DNA from: Kitasatospora sp. NBC_01246
GTDB lineage: Bacteria > Actinomycetota > Actinomycetes > Streptomycetales > Streptomycetaceae
Length of the DNA stretch: 64,000 bases
NCBI RefSeq assembly: GCF_036226505.1
Contig: NZ_CP108484.1
Span: 7,783,501 to 7,847,500, forward strand
Direction of reading: 5' to 3'
This document shows, piece after piece, positions 28,801 through 35,900 of the stretch. The translations under genes were made by a program, and so were the position numbers. A model generated the notes under the pieces. That model searched no databases. It saw only the letters and a list, made by a program, of their open reading frames with translations, and was not told the DNA's origin. The stretch's first letter is position 1. Every line of letters starts with the position of its first letter.

Positions 28801-29847
28801 GACGCCGGGGTGATCGGCGAGGTCGACCCGGACCGGATGGCGCGGGTCTTCGCGCCGAAGGTGACCGCCGTCCGCCACCTGGACGAGCTGAGCCGCGAAC
28901 TCGCCCCCGAGCTGGACGCGTTCGTCCTGATGTCCTCCGCCTCCTCGGTCTTCCTGGGCGCGGGCACCGGCGGCTACGCCGCGGCCAACGCCTATCTGGA
29001 CGCGGTGGCGCACCGGCGCCGCGCGGCAGGCCTGCCCGGTACGTCCCTCGCCTGGGGTGTGTGGGCGCAGGCCGACGGCTCCGCCGACGGGCCCGGTCAG
29101 GACCGGAGCGGCCGCCGCGGCGGTGTCCGGCCCCTGACGGCCGAGGCGGGCACGGCGCTGTTCGACGCGGCGCTGCGCACCGGCGAGGCCCTGCTGGTGC
29201 CGGTCGAGCTCGACCTCCGGGCGCTGCGCGCCGACGCCGCGCTCGGCGGCGGGGTCCCGCCGCTGCTGCGCGGTCTGGTCCGCACCGGCCGGCAGGCCGT
29301 CCGGGCGGCCGCCGGTGACGGCGGCGGCGGGCTGGCCCGCCGGCTGGCCGGGCTGGCGCCCGCCGAGCAGCAGGCCCTGCTGCTGGACCTGGTCCGCGCC
29401 CGGGTGGCGACCGTCCTCGGTCACGCCGGGTCCGAGCAGGTCAGGCCGGAGACGGCGTTCAAGGACGCCGGCTTCGACTCGCTCACCTCCGTCGAACTGC
29501 GCAACCGGCTCCGGGAGGCGACGGGCCTGGGCCTGCCGGCCACGGTGGTCTTCGATTACCCGACGCCGCTGGCCCTCGCGCACTACCTGCACGACCGGCT
29601 GGACCCGTCCGGCGGGGCCACCGCCGCCTCGCACCCGCTGCTGGCCGAACTGAGCAGGCTGGAGGCGATGCTGGCCGAGACACCGGCCGGTGACACGGCC
29701 CGCGCCCAGGTCGCCACCCGGCTCCAGGGCCTGCTGGCCGCCTGGTCGACGGCGAACGGCGGCGGGGCGGCCGAGGAACAGATCGACTACGACACCGCCT
29801 CCGACGACGAGCTCTTCGACCTCATCGACACGGAGTTCGGCAGCTGA
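13885..29847 (+). CDS. Type I modular PKS: modules D, E, F
   Basis: The protein has 5320 residues from the ATG at 13885. GAGGAA lies 6 nt upstream, and the first 30 residues form a basic/acidic coiled coil (MATDEKILKYLKRV...) typical of a class 1a N-terminal docking domain. Upstream in-frame codons overlap the previous gene and lack this logic. Module D: KS Cys202, AT Ser654/HAFH 751, DH His957 and Asp1123, KR near 1398 with LDD 1484, ACP Ser1708. Module E: KS Cys1938, AT Ser2387/YASH 2488, DH His2696 and Asp2867, KR near 3149 with LDD 3235, ACP Ser3464. Module F: KS Cys3696, AT Ser4144/HAFH 4241, DH His4446 and Asp4612, KR near 4886 with FDA instead of LDD, ACP Ser5199. The C-terminus (…DDELFDLIDTEFGS) is another class 1a docking tail. 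It should hand the chain to the PKS starting 59 nt downstream. Confidence 0.97.
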   Translation: MATDEKILKYLKRVTAELHDLRKQVQRNADEPVAIVGMACRLPGGVTGPESLWQLVSEGRDGVSAFPDDRGWDLDALFDDDPDKAGTSYVAQGGFLRDAGKFDAEFFGISPREALAMDPQQRLLLETSWEALERAGVDPTSLKGADVGVFNGIMGVDYFFGGNVPPELEGFAGTGAAGSVASGRISYVFGFEGPAVTVDTACSSSLVAIHLAAQALRRGECSMALAGGATVMATPHTFVEFSRQRGLASDGRCKSYADAADGTGWAEGAGVVVLERLSEARRKGHRVLAVLRGSAVNQDGASNGLTAPNGLSQQRVIRKALAAAGLTPADVDVVEGHGTGTVLGDPIEAQALLATYGQEREPGRPLWLGSLKSNIGHAQAAAGVSGVIKMVQALRHGVLPATLHVDAPSSQVDWSVGAVELLDRSRPWPEVDRLRRAGVSSFGVSGTNAHLILEQAPEDEVEPLAGEAAPGAGAVPLVLSAKSAGSLAGQAERLTALVGASEQELPDVAAALVSQRALLSERAVVLAGSSEQALAGLDALARGESDAALVTGSGSVPARTVLVFPGQGSQRVGMGRELAERYPVFAEAFEAACAALDERLAGWTEHPVKDVVLGTAGSLDQTVYTQAGLFAVETALFRLIESWGVRPDAVMGHSIGEITAAHVAGVLSLADAAAVVAARGRLMQALPSGGAMVAVAATEAEVAEFLGAGVDLAAVNGPSSVVLSGEEAAVLKAAEQLREQGRKVKQLTVSHAFHSALMEPMLAEFATALANVSWGEPKLAVISNVTGRVADLGQLADPAYWADHVRRPVRFADGIATAATPGGAVFVELGPGAALSGVVDETVDGRAVSVAALRDGRPEVPTLLAAVAELFVRGVEVDWVKTLPAGAGAARVELPTYAFDHEHYWLRMLASVTDAAALGLTGAGHPLLGAVVQLPQSDGLVFTSRLSLRTHDWLADHAVGGVVLVPATALVELAVRAGDEVGCGTLDDLVVEAPILLPEHGGVRVQVAVGGPDAHGARTVEVYSAREDATDAWTRHATGTLTATKDADGPEFDFTAWPPAGAQPVDLGDLYPDLVAQGYAYGPAFQGLRALWRRGEELFAEVALPEDQHDEADRFGIHPALLDAALHPGLRDTVAADADRLWQPLRWSGLVLHATGAAALRVRLARLGAGTLAFEAADETGAAVLAADSVTLRPVAVEQLAASAGATGGDALFRVEWTELPPAAAPAAVRWTVLSGAAEVAALAAPADGAPAPSVVVLDAVGDGTGEHAVLGLTGRVLAVAQSWLAASGLEGSRLVVRTRGAVPAGGDAGVTDPAGAAVWGLIRVAQAENPDRIVLLDTDTEADTDLGAVLAAVLATGEPQVAVRGAALSAPRLVRATDGAATDGPAAFDPEGTVLVTGGTGSLGALLARHLVTGHGVRHLLLVSRRGLGAEGAPELAAELEDLGATVTVTACDVADRESAAALLSGVPAEHPLTGVVHTAGVLDDGVFGALTPERLARVFAPKVTAVRHLDELTRELAPELRSFVLFSSAAGVFGSAGQGNYAAANAYLDAVAHRRRADGLPAASLAWGLWEQAGGMAAHLTEADQTRVNRGGFLAIAPAEGLDLFDAGLRGGRAVTVPIKLDLRAVRAEAASGRGVLPLLRSLVPVGRRAVRTASGLADRLAGLAVAEQETLLLDLVRTHVATVLGHAGAANVKAEKAFKDAGFDSLTSVQLRNRLRESTGLNLPTTVVYDYPTPVALARFLREELGDTAAAAAVPTVVAADLDEPIAIVGMACRLPGGVVTPEDLWRLVSEGRDAVSGFPEDRGWDVGGLFDDDQENIGTSYVDQGGFLHDAGLFDAGFFGISPREALAMDPQQRLLLEMSWEALERAGVDPAALKGRDVGVFSGVMTQGYGIGGVIPPELSGFTATGSAMSVASGRVSYVFGFEGPAVTVDTACSSSLVAMHLAAQALRSGECSLALAGGATIMATPHTFVEFSRQKALAPDGRCKAFSSTADGTGWGEGAGVVVLERLSEARRNGHRILAVLRGSAINQDGASNGLTAPNGPSQQRVIRKALANAGLAASDVDAVEAHGTGTSLGDPIEAQALLATYGQGRGDGEAPLWLGSVKSNVGHTQAAAGVAGVIKMVEALRHGVLPPTLHVEAPTPQVDWSVGAVELLTEAREWPETGRPRRVGVSSFGLSGTNAHLILEQAPEEDPAEVGAAPDAVVPLVVSAASTASLAGQAERLAAFVEASAPVSPAAVAGVLATRRAALGERAVLVAGSRSEVLAGFAALARGESAPGLVTGSVSGASRTVLVFPGQGSQWVGMGRELLDASPVFAERAAACAAALERWVDWSLEDVLRGDAPAELLDRVDVLQPASFAVMVGLAAVWASVGVVPDAVVGHSQGEIAAACVAGALSLEDAARIVAVRSQVIAGSLAGRGGMASVALSDSEAVERLVRWADRVEVAAVNGPASVVIAGDAEALDEALEVLAADGVRVRRVAVDYASHTRHVEAIEDTLAEAFADIRSQAPLVPFLSTVTGEWIDEAGVLDGGYWYRNLRGQVRFGPAIATLLDQGHTVFVESSAHPVLVQPVSEIVDEAGAEALVTGTLRRDEGGLRRLFASMAELHVRGVAVDWTGVLPAGAETAQVDLPTYAFDRQHFWLRTSPATDAASLGQATADHPLIGAVVQVPETGGVLCTSRLSLHTHPWLADHAVGGAVLVPGTGLVELAVRAGDEVGCGTLDELVIEAPLVLPEHGNVRVQVAVGGPDGAGARRVGIYSVREDAAGDTGADAWTRHATGTLTATSDAGGPAFDFTAWPPADAEQLGVTGGYELLAQAGYGYGPVFQGVRAVWRRGEELFAEVALPEDQRDAAGRFGIHPALLDAALHPVMLDVALGDPTGVNRAGDESEVHLPFGWNGLRLHAAGASALRVRLVRSDAQTLALEAADETGGAVLTLRSLVSRAVSADQLGSAGGDEGRDALFRVEWTELPTGTAPGLELPPAWVPVASPDHVAMLTNGSGVPPVVVLDAVGDGPDEYAVLGLTARVLDVVQAWLSTRGLDAARLVVVTRGAVPAGGDAAVTDPAGAAVWGLIRVAQAENPDRIVLLDTDAAPGTDVEPVLAAVLGTNEPQVAVRGTTMYVPRIARATAPADEAAAFDPEGTVLITGGTGTLGGLLARRLVTGHGVRHLLLASRSGLRAEGAAELAAELTALGATVTVTACDVADRESVAALLSGVPAEHPLTGVVHTAGVLDDGVFGALTAERLARVFAPKVTAVRHLDELTRELAPELRSFVLFSSAAGVFGSAGQGNYAAANAYLDAVAHRRRAAGLPAMSLAWGLWEQATAMTAHLDTAEEARTGRSRSRSLASDEGLDLFDAALRTGDALLVPIKLDLRSMRADAAAGREVPPLLRGLIRASRQTARSAAADGTAGLAGRLTGLTVAEQEALLLELVRGHAATVLGHAGPEGVKTDTAFRDSGFDSLTSVELRNRLREATGLKLPATVVFDHPTPLALARHLHEEFGHVAAETGAAAPAVVLADPSEPIAIVGMACRLPGGVASPEDLWRLVSEGRDAMSGFPSDRGWDLDGLFDADPDKAGTSYVDQGGFLHEAALFDGGFFGISPREALAMDPQQRLLLETSWEALERAGIDPATLKGTDVGVFSGLMGAGYGSGSDVPAELEGFVTTGAGSSVASGRVSYVFGFEGPAVTVDTACSSSLVAMHLAAQALRTGECSLALASGAAVMTGPGAFVQFSRQRGLASDGRCKSYADAADGTGWAEGAGVVVLERLSEARRKGHRVLAVVRGSAVNQDGASNGLTAPNGPSQQRVIRKALANAGLSTADIDAVEGHGTGTVLGDPIEAQALLATYGRGRDPERPLWLGSLKSNIGHTQAASGVAGVIKMVQALRHGVLPPTLHVDAPSSQVDWTAGAVELLTEAREWPETGRPRRVGVSSFGLSGTNAHLILEQVPEENAVERPAVEPTGVVPLVLSAKSAGSLAGQADRLAPFVETSGAGTAEIAAALLAQRALLSERAVVLAGSPEEALAGLSALARGESAAGVVAGGGQARTVLVFPGQGSQRVGMGRELAERYPVFAEAFDAACAALDAQLAGWTEHPVKDVVLGTAGSLDQTVYTQAGLFAVETALFRLIESWGVRPDAVMGHSIGEITAAHVAGVLSLGDAAAVVAARGRLMQALPSGGAMVAVAATEAEVAELLGDGVDLAAVNGPSSVVLSGEEAAVLKAAEQLREQGRKVKQLTVSHAFHSALMEPMLAEFATALAEVSWGEPKLAVISNVTGRPAEPGQLADPAYWVDHVRRPVRFADGIATAAGPGNAVFVELGPGAALSGVVAESAGERAVTVAALRDGRPEAHTVLASVAELFVRGVEVDWAKTLPAGLPVTHLELPTYAFDHEHYWLRSAAATDAASLGQGRADHPLLGAVVQLPQSDGLVFTSRLSLRTHGWLADHTVGGVVLVPGAALVELAVRAGDEVGCGTLDDLVVEVPLLLPEHGGVRVQVAVGGPDEQGARKVEVYSAHEDATETWTRHVTGTLAVAPTAGAEPFDTGAWPPAGAEPVDVDGLYTELIAHGHEYGPLFRALRAVWRRGDEVFAELALPDGQRDTAARFGLHPALLDAALHPALRDAAAADRDRTWQPREWHGLALHAVGASALRVRITAAGPDTLALAAVDEAGGPVLTAAAVTLRPLSAEQLAAAAGTADDDGLYRVDWTALPPAPLQGTGTAPRRAAVATEADLAALTAGGDVPPVVVLTAVTDGEGEDAVLPLTTRVLAVVQSWLADETLEDSRLVVRTRGAVPAGGDAALTDPAGAAVWGLVRAAQAESPDRIVLLDLDPAAPDDLDTALAAALPLGEPQVAVRGTALHVPRLARTAGEVPGGEPAFRPDGTVLITGGTGSLGALTARHLVARHGVRHLVLAGRRGPDADGAAELAAELEAAGATVSVVACDVTDREAVAALLAAVPAGHPLTGIVHAARVFDAGVIGEVDPDRMARVFAPKVTAVRHLDELSRELAPELDAFVLMSSASSVFLGAGTGGYAAANAYLDAVAHRRRAAGLPGTSLAWGVWAQADGSADGPGQDRSGRRGGVRPLTAEAGTALFDAALRTGEALLVPVELDLRALRADAALGGGVPPLLRGLVRTGRQAVRAAAGDGGGGLARRLAGLAPAEQQALLLDLVRARVATVLGHAGSEQVRPETAFKDAGFDSLTSVELRNRLREATGLGLPATVVFDYPTPLALAHYLHDRLDPSGGATAASHPLLAELSRLEAMLAETPAGDTARAQVATRLQGLLAAWSTANGGGAAEEQIDYDTASDDELFDLIDTEFGS
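13972..19120 (+). other. PKS module D: KS-AT(mal)-DH-KR(B)-ACP
   Basis: The AT has GHSIGE and HAFH (malonyl). The DH keeps HAVGGVVLVP, GYAYGPAF and DAALH. The KR has TGGTGSLG, LDD and Tyr1543. The KR catalytic half is 195/196 identical at DNA level to that of module E. Confidence 0.85.
18367..18562 (+). repeat. 196-bp KR segment, one mismatch to 23620-23815
   Basis: The KR catalytic region of module D matches that of module E (offset 5253) with a single C/T difference at 18448 versus 23701. The surrounding KR sequence is clearly less similar, so the patch looks like a conversion tract rather than whole-module duplication. Confidence 0.88.
19177..24400 (+). other. PKS module E: KS-AT(mM)-DH-KR(B)-ACP
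   Basis: The AT has GHSQGE and YASH (methylmalonyl). The DH keeps HAVGGAVLVP, GYGYGPVF and DAALH. The KR nucleotide motif is TGGTGTLGG rather than TGGTGSLGA, and LDD and Tyr3294 are present. A short Arg/Ser-rich stretch (RSRSRS) follows the KR, where other modules have an SRGG-type loop. Confidence 0.85.
24451..29600 (+). other. PKS module F: KS-AT(mal)-DH-KR(non-LDD)-ACP
   Basis: The AT has GHSIGE and HAFH (malonyl). The DH keeps HTVGGVVLVP and DAALH, with GHEYGPLF at the third motif. The KR retains TGGTGSLG and Tyr5031 but has FDA (residues 4972-4974) where LDD is expected, and FLGAGTG before the Tyr in place of an A-type Trp. B-type is excluded by motif; stereochemistry is uncertain. Confidence 0.82.
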
Positions 29848-29906
29848 CCGCCACCGGCACCCCCGCAGACCACCCGACGCCACAGCCTTCTAGGAGCCGA
29901 ACTTCG

Positions 29907-32900
29907 ATGGCGGATGAAAGCAAGCTTCGCGACTACCTCAAGCGCGTCCTCGCCGAAGCGCGCCGCTCCCAGCAACGCGTGCTGGAGCTGGAGGCCGAGA
30001 AGGCGGAGCCGATCGCGATCGTGGGCATGGCGTGCCGGCTGCCGGGCGGAGTGGCGGGCCCCGACGACCTGTGGCGGTTGGTCACCGAGCGCGGGGACGG
30101 CGTGTCGGGCTTCCCGACCGACCGCGGCTGGGACCTGGACGGGCTGTTCGACGAGGACCCGGAGAAGAGCGGCACCTCCTATGTGAGCCGGGGCGGCTTC
30201 CTGCACGAGGCGGGGCTGTTCGACGCGGGCTTCTTCGGGATCTCGCCGCGCGAGGCGGTGGCGATGGACCCGCAGCAGCGTCTGCTGCTGGAGACCTCGT
30301 GGGAGGCGCTGGAGCGGGCCGGCGTCGACGCGGCGGGGCTGAAGGGCTCGGACGTCGGCGTCTTCGTCGGAGTGATCAACGAGGGCTACGCGACCGGCGG
30401 CCCCGTCCCCCCGGAGCTGGAGGGCTTCACCGGGACGGGGACCACCGGCAGCGTGGCGTCGGGCCGGATCTCCTACGTGTTCGGCTTCGAGGGTCCGGCG
30501 GTCACCGTGGACACCGCCTGCTCGTCGTCGCTGGTGGCGATGCACCTGGCCGCGCAGGCGCTGCGGCGCGGGGAGTGCTCGCTGGCGCTGGCCGGCGGTG
30601 CCACCGTGATGGCCGGGCCGGGCATGTTCATGGAGTTCTCGCGGCAGCGGGCGCTGGCGGCCGACGGCCGGTGCAAGTCCTACGCGGACGCGGCCGACGG
30701 CACGGGCTGGGCCGAGGGCGCCGGCATGGTGCTGCTGGAGCGGCTCTCCGAGGCGCGGGCCAACGGGCACCACGTGCTGGCCGTGCTGCGCGGGTCGGCG
30801 GTGAACCAGGACGGCGCGTCCAACGGGCTGACCGCGCCCAACGGCCCCTCGCAGCAGCGGGTGATCCGCAAGGCGCTGGCGGCGGCCGGGCTCACCCCGG
30901 CCGACGTGGACGTGGTGGAGGGGCACGGCACCGGCACGGTGCTGGGCGACCCGATCGAGGCGCAGGCGCTGCTGGCCACCTACGGCCAGGAGCGCGAGCC
31001 CGGGCGTCCGCTCTGGCTGGGCTCGCTGAAGTCCAACATCGGCCACACCCAGGCCGCCGCCGGGGTGGCGGGCGTGATCAAGATGGTGCAGGCCATGCGG
31101 CACGGCGTGCTGCCCGCGACCCTGCACGTCGACGCGCCCAGTACCGAGGTGGACTGGTCGGCCGGCGCGGTGGAGCTGCTCACCGAGGCGCGGGACTGGC
31201 CGGAGACCGGGCGGCCGCGCCGGGCCGGGGTCTCCTCCTTCGGCGTCAGCGGTACCAACGCGCACGTCGTCCTGGAGGAACCGCCCGCCGAGGCACCCGC
31301 CGAGCCGGACGCGGGGCGGTCCGCCCCGGGCGGTGTGCTGCCGCTGGTCGTCTCGGCGTCCTCGGCCGGCTCGCTGGCCGGGCAGGCCGAGCGGCTGGCG
31401 GCCTTCCTCGGGACCGCCGAGGGGCCGGAACCGGCGGACGTCGCCGCCGCGTTGGCCACCGGGCGGACGGCGCTCGCCGAGCGCGCGGTGCTGGTGGCCG
31501 GTTCGACGGAGGAGGCGCTGGCCGGGCTGGGCGCCCTGGCCCGGGGCGAGTTCGCTCCCGGGCTGGTGACGGGCAGCGCGGCCGGGGCGGGCAAGCTCGT
31601 CCTGGTGTTCCCGGGGCAGGGTTCGCAGTGGGTCGGGATGGGGCGTGAACTGCTGGACGCCTCGCCGGTGTTCGCGGAGCGCGTCGCGGAGTGCGCGGCG
31701 GCGCTGGAGCGCTGGGTGGACTGGTCGCTGGAGGAGGTCCTGCGCGGTGAGGCCCCGGCCGAGCTGCTGGAGCGCGTCGACGTGCTCCAGCCGGCGAGTT
31801 TCGCGGTGATGGTCGGTCTGGCGGCGGTCTGGGCGTCGGTGGGTGTGGTGCCGGACGCGGTGGTCGGGCACTCGCAGGGGGAGATCGCGGCGGCCTGCGT
31901 GGCGGGTGCGCTGTCGTTGGAGGACGCGGCGCGGATCGTGGCGGTGCGCAGCCAGGTGATCGCCGGGAGCCTCGCCGGTCGCGGTGGGATGGCGTCGGTG
32001 GCGCTCTCCGAGAGCGAGGCCGTCGAGCGGCTGGTGCGCTGGGCGGACCGGGTGGAGGTCGCGGCCGTCAACGGCCCGGCCTCGGTCGTGGTGGCCGGTG
32101 ACGCCGAGGCCTTGGACGAGGCGTTGGAGGTGCTGGCGGCCGACGGCGTGCGGGTGCGCCGGGTGGCGGTGGACTACGCCTCGCACACCCGTCATGTCGA
32201 GGCGATCGAGGAGACTCTCGGCGAGGCCTTCGCGGACATCCGCAGCCAGGCCCCGCTGGTGCCGTTCCTCTCCACCGTCACGGGCGCTTGGGTCACCGAG
32301 GCTGGCGTGCTGGACGGCGGGTACTGGTACCGCAACCTGCGCGGCCAGGTCCGCTTCGGCCCGGCGATCGCGACGCTGCTGGACCAGGGCCACACGGTGT
32401 TCGTGGAGTCGAGCGCGCACCCGGTGCTGGTCCAGCCGGTCAGTGAGATCGTGGACGAGGCCGGGGCCGAGGTTCTGGTCACCGGGACGCTGCGGCGGGA
32501 CGAGGGCGGCCCGCGCCGCCTGCTGGCCTCGATGGCCGAACTCTTCGTCCGGGGCGTGGCGGTGGACTGGACGGGCGTGCTACCGACCGGCACCGCCCGC
32601 GTCGAGCTGCCGACCTACGCCTTCGACCACCGGCACTACTGGCTCCAGCTCGGCCCGGCCGCCGACGCGGCCTCGCTCGGCCAGTCGGCCGCCGACCACC
32701 CCCTGATGGGCGCCGTGACGGAGGTGCCGGAGACCGGCGGCCTGCTCGGCACCTCGCGGCTGTCGCTGCGCACCCACCCCTGGCTGGCCGACCACGTCGT
32801 CGGCGGTGCCGTGCTGCTCCCGGCCGGCGCCCTGGTGGAGCTGGCCGTGCGGGCCGGTGACGAACTGGGCTGCGGCACCCTCGACGACCTGGTGGTCAAA

Positions 32901-35900
32901 GCTCCGCTGCTGCTGCCGGAACAGGGTGGCGTCCGGGTCCAGGTGACCGTCGGCGGCCCCGACGAGAGCGGTGCCCGCAGCGTCGCCGTCTACTCGACCC
33001 GGGAGGACGCCGCGGGCGACACCGGCGGCGACACCTGGACCCGCCACGCCACCGGCACCCTCACCGCGACGACCAAGACCGCTGCCCCGCAGGCCGACTT
33101 CACCGTCTGGCCGCCCGCCGGGGCCCGGCCGGTCGACGTCGACGCCCTCTACGCCGACCTCGGCGGGCACGGCTACCAGCACGGCCCGGCCTTCCGGGGC
33201 CTGCGCGGGCTCTGGCAGCGCGGCGCGGAGACCTTCGCCGAGGTCGCGGTGGACGAGGAGAGCCGGGAGGAGGCCGGGCGGTTCGGCCTGCACCCCGCCC
33301 TGCTCGACGCCGCCCTGCACCCGGCCCTGCGGGACACCGCGGTGGCCGACGGCGCCGCGACCGGCGCCCGGGTCTGGCAGCCGCTGGCCTGGCAGGGGCT
33401 CGCCCTGCACGCCGTCGGCGCCTCCGTGCTGCGGGTGCGGATCGCGCCGCGGGGCGGCGACGCCCTGACGGTGGAGGCGGTCGACCCGGCCGGCGGCGTG
33501 GTCCTGACGGCGGGCTCGGTGGAGCTGCGGCCGCTGACCGCCGAGCAGTTGACGGCCGGCCCGGGCACGGCGGGCGCCGACTCGCTGTTCCGCGTCGAGT
33601 GGAGCGACCTGCCACCGTCCACGGTGGCGGCGGCCGACCGGCCGGTCTGGGTCGCGGTGTCCGACGCGGCCGGGATCACCGCGCTGGCCGACGGCGCGGG
33701 CCCGGAGGCGGCGCTCCCCGCCGTGGCGGTCCTGGACGCCGTGGCGGACGGCGCCGACGGCGTCGACGCCGCGCTCGTCCTGACCAACCGGGTGCTGGCG
33801 GCCGTCCAGGCCTGGCTGGCCGCGCCCGGACTGGAGGAGGCCCGGCTGGTCGTCGCCACCCGGGGCGCGGTCGGCGCCGGCGCGGACGGCGCGGTCACCG
33901 ACCCGGCCGGTGGCGCGGTGTGGGGCCTGATCCGCGCCGCCCAGACCGAGAACCCGGACCGGATCGTCCTGCTCGACCTCGACCCCGCCGCGGACCTCGA
34001 CCTCGACCTCGCCCCGGTGCTGGGCACGGCGCTCGCCACCGGGGAGCCCGAACTGGCCCTGCGCGGCACGGCGCTGTCCGTCCCGCGGCTCGTCCGCGCC
34101 GCACCGGCCGCCGGGGCCGACGGCGGGACGGGGACCGGCCTCGACCCCGAGGGCATCGTCCTGATCACCGGTGGCACCGGTTCGCTGGGCGGGATCCTCG
34201 CCCGGCACCTGGTCGCCGACCACGGCATCCGGCACCTGGCGCTGGTCAGCCGGCGCGGCCCGGCGGCCGAGGGCGCGGCCGAGCTGGTCGCCGAACTGAA
34301 GGGGCTCGGCGCGACGACGGTCGCGGTGGAGTCCTGCGACGTGACCGACCGGGCGGCCGTGGCGGACCTGCTGGCCGACGTGCGCCGCGCCGGGCGCCGG
34401 CTGACCGCCGTCGTGCACACCGCGGGCATCGCCGACGCCGGTGTCATCGGCTCGCTGGACCCCGAGCGGGTCGCCCAGGTCTTCGCCCCGAAGGTCACCG
34501 CGGCCCAGCACCTGGACGCCCTGACCCGCGAACTCGCCCCCGACCTGGACGCGTTCGTGGTCTTCTCCTCGGTCTCCTCGGTGTTCCTCGGCGCGGGCAC
34601 CGGCAGCTACGCGGCCGCCAACGCCTTCCTGGACGCCCTCGCCCACCAGCGCCGGGCGGCCGGTCTGGCCGCGACCTCGCTGGCCTGGGGCCTGTGGAAC
34701 CAGACCGCCGGCGGTATGGCAGCCGGCATGGACGACCTCACCCGCAGCCGGATGAACCGACGCGGCGGCGTGCTGGCGATGACGGCCGAGGAGGGCATGG
34801 ACCTCTTCGACGCGGCCCTGCGCACCGGCGAGGCGCTGCTCATCCCGGCCAAGCTGGACCTGCGGGCGCTGCGCGCCGGCGCCGCGGCCGGCCGGGACGT
34901 CCCGACCCTCCTGCGCGGCCTGGTGCGGACCGGGCGGCAGCTGGTGCGGGCGGCCTCGGGGGACGGCGGCGGCGGGCTGGCCGGTCGGCTGGCCGGGCTG
35001 GCGGCGGCCGAGCAGGAGGCGCTGCTGCTGGAGCTGGTCCGCGGTCACGCGGCGACCGTGCTCGGGCACGCGGGGCCCGACGCGATCAGGAGCGGGACGG
35101 CCTTCCGGGACTCCGGCTTCGACTCGCTGACCTCCGTCGAGCTGCGCAACCGGCTGCGCGAGGCGACCGGTCTGAAGCTGGCCGCGACGGTGGTCTTCGA
35201 CCACCCGACCCCGCTCGCGTTCGCCCGTTACCTGCACGCCGAGTTCGGTCTCGTCGCCGACGGGACCGCCGCGGCGGCGCCGGCGGTCGCGCCCGCCGAA
35301 CCGGACGAGCCGATCGCGATCGTCGGCATGGCCTGCCGGCTGCCCGGCGGCGTCGGCAGCCCGGCGGACCTCTGGCGGCTGGTCAGCGAGGGCCGGGACG
35401 CGATGTCGGGCTTCCCCGAGGACCGCGGCTGGGACGTGGCGGACCTCTTCGACGCCGACCCCGGAAAGGCCGGCACCTCCTATGTGAGCCAGGGCGGATT
35501 CCTCTACGAGGCGGGGCGGTTCGACGCCGGGTTCTTCGGCATCAGCCCGCGGGAGGCGCTGGCGATGGACCCGCAGCAGCGGCTGCTGCTGGAGACCTCG
35601 TGGGAGGCGCTGGAGCGGGCCGGCATCGACCCGCTCTCGCTGAAGGGCACGGACGCCGGGGTGTTCTCCGGTGTCATGGGCCAGGGCTACGGCGCCGGCG
35701 GCGCGGTGCCCGCGGAGCTGGAGGGCTTCACCGGCACCGGCGGCATGGGCAGCGTGGCCTCCGGCCGAGTGGCCTACGTCTTCGGCTTCGAGGGCCCGGC
35801 GGTCACGGTGGACACGGCCTGCTCGTCGTCGCTGGTCGCGATGCACCTGGCCGCGCAGGCGCTGCGCCAGGGCGAGTGCTCGATGGCGCTGGCCGGCGGT